The notes under the pieces are model-generated. The model had not been told where the DNA came from, ran no database searches, and saw only the letters and a program-made list of their open reading frames with translations. A stretch of 44,617 bases of DNA from Chloroflexus sp. MS-G (GTDB lineage: Bacteria; Chloroflexota; Chloroflexia; Chloroflexales; Chloroflexaceae): assembly GCF_000735195.1 (NCBI RefSeq), contig NZ_JPIM01000027.1, positions 1 to 44,617 of the forward strand, given 5' to 3'. Shown piece after piece: positions 42,208-44,617 of this stretch (positions are counted from its first letter, which is position 1; the number at the start of each line of letters is the position of its first letter). A program made the position numbers and the translations under genes.

Positions 42208-43008
42208 TCAACGGTGCAATAACGCATATAACCAGCGACGTACAGCTCGTCCGAACATAACATAAGGATGTGATTCTATTTTGTAGAGACGAGCGAGAGC
42301 GGCATCACGTTCGGCTCGCAAGGTCACAACATCCATATCCCTTAAAAATTGTCGGTTTGCTTGTTGAGGATGTACGATCAAAAACCAGCGCAATCCCACT
42401 GGATGTGGCCAATGAATTGGTATGCAAGTCATACCTTCCTCCTCAACTAATCTACACATAAAATCTAGTGTATAGTATGATCCACCGGGATATACCCAAT
42501 CATGACCGGTATAGTTTTCATTACTTTCGACAAAATTAGCCACAAAGATGGCATCAGGTTTCATAACCTTTTTGGCTGAAGCGACACATGTTCTGATCTG
42601 TGAGGCTGATGCATGTGAAAAGATCGATTGTGCCAAAAGAAAATCAAACGTTCTTCCAAATACTTCAAGATTAAACGAGCGATCATGGGCGAAAGATGGC
42701 TGCTTCACTGCAAGAATGGATTCTCCCAGCTCATGTTTGATACCTTCCTCAATTAACCATTGTTCTGGTTCAATCCCGAAATAATGACCACTCAGCAAAT
42801 ATGGAATGAATAAGCGCCCACCACGCAGTGATCCGCATCCAATATCAAGGAGATAGTGATGTTCACGTAATCCCAGTGAAGTAAGCAGATTGAATTGTAG
42901 CGCCGCAACAATATCATAGTTGTCGGGATGACTCACAAAAGCACGATAATGACGATCACCTGGCGAAAGGTGCTTACCTAAACAATCATCAATTGGATTG
43001 ATACTCAT
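42208..43008 (-). CDS. SAM-dependent class I methyltransferase
   Basis: This 266-residue protein has motif I as LLDIGCGSLRGGRLFIPYL, a Rossmann-type SAM pocket. FDFLLAQSIFSHASASQIRTC and FVANFVESNENYTGHDWVYPGG resemble small-molecule or glycan methyltransferases in surface-polysaccharide loci. AGGAGG lies 7 bases upstream of the ATG. Codon use is more AT-rich than in nadE and the genes before it. It is divergent from a GT2 glycosyltransferase. The substrate is unknown. Confidence 0.82.
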   Translation of the reverse strand: MSINPIDDCLGKHLSPGDRHYRAFVSHPDNYDIVAALQFNLLTSLGLREHHYLLDIGCGSLRGGRLFIPYLLSGHYFGIEPEQWLIEEGIKHELGESILAVKQPSFAHDRSFNLEVFGRTFDFLLAQSIFSHASASQIRTCVASAKKVMKPDAIFVANFVESNENYTGHDWVYPGGSYYTLDFMCRLVEEEGMTCIPIHWPHPVGLRWFLIVHPQQANRQFLRDMDVVTLRAERDAALARLYKIESHPYVMFGRAVRRWLYALLHR

Positions 43009-43030
43009 AGTCGATCCTCCTGGATGGTGC

Positions 43031-43049
43031 TATAATCGCCGTGTATAAT
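43031..43049. promoter_or_regulatory. Divergent -10 elements in the glycan locus
   Basis: TATAAT occurs at 43031-43036 and 43044-43049 on the plus strand, and TATTAT is readable on the minus strand over 43045-43050. The 87-base gap between divergent genes therefore probably holds both promoters. No clear -35 is visible. Confidence 0.4.
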
Positions 43050-43101
43050 ATCAGCGGCTTGAAGATACTGCAAGTCTGACATCAAGAGATAAAGGTTGAC
43101 A

Positions 43102-43983
43102 GTGAACGTATCGATTGTCATTCCTACCCTGCATTCTCCAATAATCCGTGACGTTATTATGTCGTTAGACCGACAAACAGCGAGTTCTTGCATTCGTGAG
43201 ATTATTGTTGTTGGCCAGTGTACTTCTGATAAAGTCATTCCACCAGCACGATTTGTTCCAACTAGTCGTCCAGTTGCTGCTGCAGTAGCTCGAAATCTCG
43301 GTGCTCGGATTGCAAGTGGCGATGTGTTACTATTCATTGATTCCGATTGCATTGCGCATCCCTATCTTGTAGAATGTCATCTTGCCCACCATATGCGTGG
43401 GCAAATGGTGGTAGGAGGTAGCATTGCCGTTGAAAAAGATGACGCATACTGGCGATTATGTGATAACCTTCTATCGTTTACTTCCTTCTTGAACATAATG
43501 CCGTCAGGTGAGCGATCGTATTTGCCAAGTCTAAACTTGAGCATAAAGCGCTCTCTCTTCATAGATATTGGCGGCTTCGACGAGCAATTTGGTGGAGCGG
43601 CAGGGGAGGATATTGATTTTAGCCTTCGGCTACGCGAGAAAGGATATCGTTTATTCTTCGATTCCGATGCTATCGTGTATCACCGTCCTCATCGAGTTAA
43701 TGTCGACGCGGTTATCAATCACTTGCGTTCGTTTGGTCGGATTCAGGTTATACTGCATCAGCGTCATCGCCAGCTCGGTCGGTCGGCGTTGCCCAGTTGT
43801 CTGCGGCCGTGGGTATGGTTGTTACTATCAGTCGCGCCGCTTCTGTCAGTAACGGATGTGTTACGACTATACTATCGCTATCCGCAGCTTCGGTCGTTTT
43901 GGCACTGCCTATTTGGAATGGCATTAGGAAAAAGTGCATGGTACTGGGGATACGGCGAGATGCTGCTATTTCATAAGGAATGA
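43102..43983 (+). CDS. GT2 family glycosyltransferase
   Basis: This 293-residue GT-A enzyme starts with VSIVIPTLHSPIIRDVIMSL, has the metal-binding LLFIDSDCIAHPYL and the acceptor-side GGFDEQFGGAAGEDIDFSLR, typical of surface-glycan transferases. The C-terminal third has hydrophobic segments that may touch the membrane. I chose the GTG at 43102 with AAAGG 6 bases upstream over the TTG at 43096. The next gene starts 6 bases after its stop, so the two are co-transcribed. Confidence 0.85.
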   Translation: MNVSIVIPTLHSPIIRDVIMSLDRQTASSCIREIIVVGQCTSDKVIPPARFVPTSRPVAAAVARNLGARIASGDVLLFIDSDCIAHPYLVECHLAHHMRGQMVVGGSIAVEKDDAYWRLCDNLLSFTSFLNIMPSGERSYLPSLNLSIKRSLFIDIGGFDEQFGGAAGEDIDFSLRLREKGYRLFFDSDAIVYHRPHRVNVDAVINHLRSFGRIQVILHQRHRQLGRSALPSCLRPWVWLLLSVAPLLSVTDVLRLYYRYPQLRSFWHCLFGMALGKSAWYWGYGEMLLFHKE

Positions 43984-43989
43984 TCCTGT

Positions 43990-44617
43990 ATGACAACAAA
44001 TCTTCGTGCGGAAAAGCTATTAATCATTGGCCTTGATTGTGCAGCACCAGAGCTAATCTTCTCACTCTGGCGTAATGACCTGCCAGTCCTACGTTCCTTG
44101 ATGGAACGTGGTATCTACGGACGTATGGAGAGTTGCATTCCAGCGATTACAGTTCCAGCCTGGACTTGTATGATGAGCAGTCAGGATCCCGGCCAACTTG
44201 GGATTTATGGGTTTCGGAATCGGGCTGATCATAGTTACACGAGAATGGCAACAGCCACGTCGCGATCTGTTCCTATTCCTCGTTTGTGGGACATCCTTGG
44301 CTCAGCAGGTAAACGAGTTGGTGTTATTAGTGTTCCCCCTACCTACCCCGTTTCACCTGTCAATGGTGAGTTGGTTAGTTGTTTCCTGACGCCAAACGCT
44401 CAAAGCCAGTTTACCTATCCATTAACTCTGCGTGACGAGATTCTGAGTTGGCTTGGTGAAGAGTTCCTGGTTGATGTACCAGATTTTCGTTCTGCAGATA
44501 AGCCGAGAATTCTACGAAGTATCTACCAGTTAGCTGAGCAGCGTTTCACAATCTGCCGTCAGTTGCTCAAACGCCAGTCGTATGATTTTCTTATCATGGT
44601 TGAGATGGGTGTAGATC
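43990..44617 (+). CDS. AlkP-superfamily phosphodiesterase/nucleotide pyrophosphatase, 3' truncated by window
   Basis: The gene is open for 209 codons to the window edge. KLLIIGLDCAAPELIF supplies the first metal Asp, and AITVPAWTCMMSSQDPGQLG contains the likely Thr nucleophile of type I phosphodiesterases (IPAxTxPxW pattern). YGFRNR, RLWDILGSAGKRVGVISVP and the following region match the alkaline phosphatase family proteins often found in glycan loci. The ATG is 6 bases after the glycosyltransferase stop. The substrate is unknown. Confidence 0.85.
   Translation, partial: MTTNLRAEKLLIIGLDCAAPELIFSLWRNDLPVLRSLMERGIYGRMESCIPAITVPAWTCMMSSQDPGQLGIYGFRNRADHSYTRMATATSRSVPIPRLWDILGSAGKRVGVISVPPTYPVSPVNGELVSCFLTPNAQSQFTYPLTLRDEILSWLGEEFLVDVPDFRSADKPRILRSIYQLAEQRFTICRQLLKRQSYDFLIMVEMGVD

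Noticed and set aside
42066..42263. 65-residue minus-strand open frame after the methyltransferase
   Set aside because: It overlaps the methyltransferase 3' end in another frame and has no support.
1..44617. tRNA, rRNA or prophage genes
   Set aside because: I looked for T-loop (GGTTCGAATCC-like) and other signatures in the gaps and saw none; a covariance search would settle it.

Overview
The window reads as a chromosomal segment of a filamentous anoxygenic phototroph of the Chloroflexota, most like Chloroflexus. This is an inference from moderate-GC, GATC-rich DNA, protein family styles (FHA-GAF-cyclase, long HPF, fused biotin carboxylase/carrier protein, glcD/glcE) and many short GC-rich hairpin repeats between genes. 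No marker gene or database match was available to prove it. There are about 32 convincing genes on both strands. I saw no rRNA, tRNA, prophage, transposase or CRISPR array.

Layout. 1-4.6 kb: start of a PSP1-like gene, then a DtxR/MntR-type regulator followed by an FHA-GAF-adenylate cyclase, a small conserved protein, a frameshifted GIDE-like membrane protein and a GNAT enzyme. 4.9-10.2 kb: an orphan Dam-type methylase, a lipoprotein solute receptor with a membrane-anchored ATPase, a CRP-like regulator and a GT2 glycosyltransferase. 10.5-15.7 kb: a co-directional run of small membrane protein, glcD, glcE, small membrane protein and gpmI, linking glycolate oxidation to lower glycolysis. 16-20.2 kb: a PotD-like lipoprotein translationally coupled to a hybrid histidine kinase, a probable ligand-sensing pair. 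20.6-25.8 kb: recJ, an NnrS-like multipass membrane protein behind a textbook CRP/FNR site, a repeat-rich gene-poor stretch, and an LLM oxidoreductase whose 3' end is frameshifted by an 8-bp duplication. 25.9-32.3 kb: a tandem pair of metallo-beta-lactamase-fold proteins, hpf with a structured leader and attenuator, a zinc-ribbon/DUF4190 protein (frameshifted), trpC, a small Csx15-like protein and a cysteine desulfurase. 32.3-41.5 kb: biotin carboxylase-BCCP fusion, amidase, a four-copy 48-bp hairpin array, amine oxidase plus succinate-semialdehyde dehydrogenase, and glutamine-dependent NAD synthetase. 41.5-44.6 kb: an AT-rich gap, then a methyltransferase, a GT2 glycosyltransferase and the start of an AlkP-superfamily gene, which look like a horizontally acquired surface-glycan locus.

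The most interesting signals are regulatory or structural: (1) a promoter, multi-hairpin leader and 14-bp intrinsic terminator upstream of hpf; (2) a perfect TGTGA-N6-TCACA site centred at -41.5 from the inferred start of the NnrS-like gene, with a CRP-like regulator in the window whose recognition helix would suit it; (3) a MITE-like element with two good copies in opposite orientation and one diverged copy; (4) a tandem array of hairpins flanked by a 26-bp direct repeat; (5) a possible Csx15 protein with no CRISPR locus nearby; and (6) three separate frameshifted genes within 26 kb.
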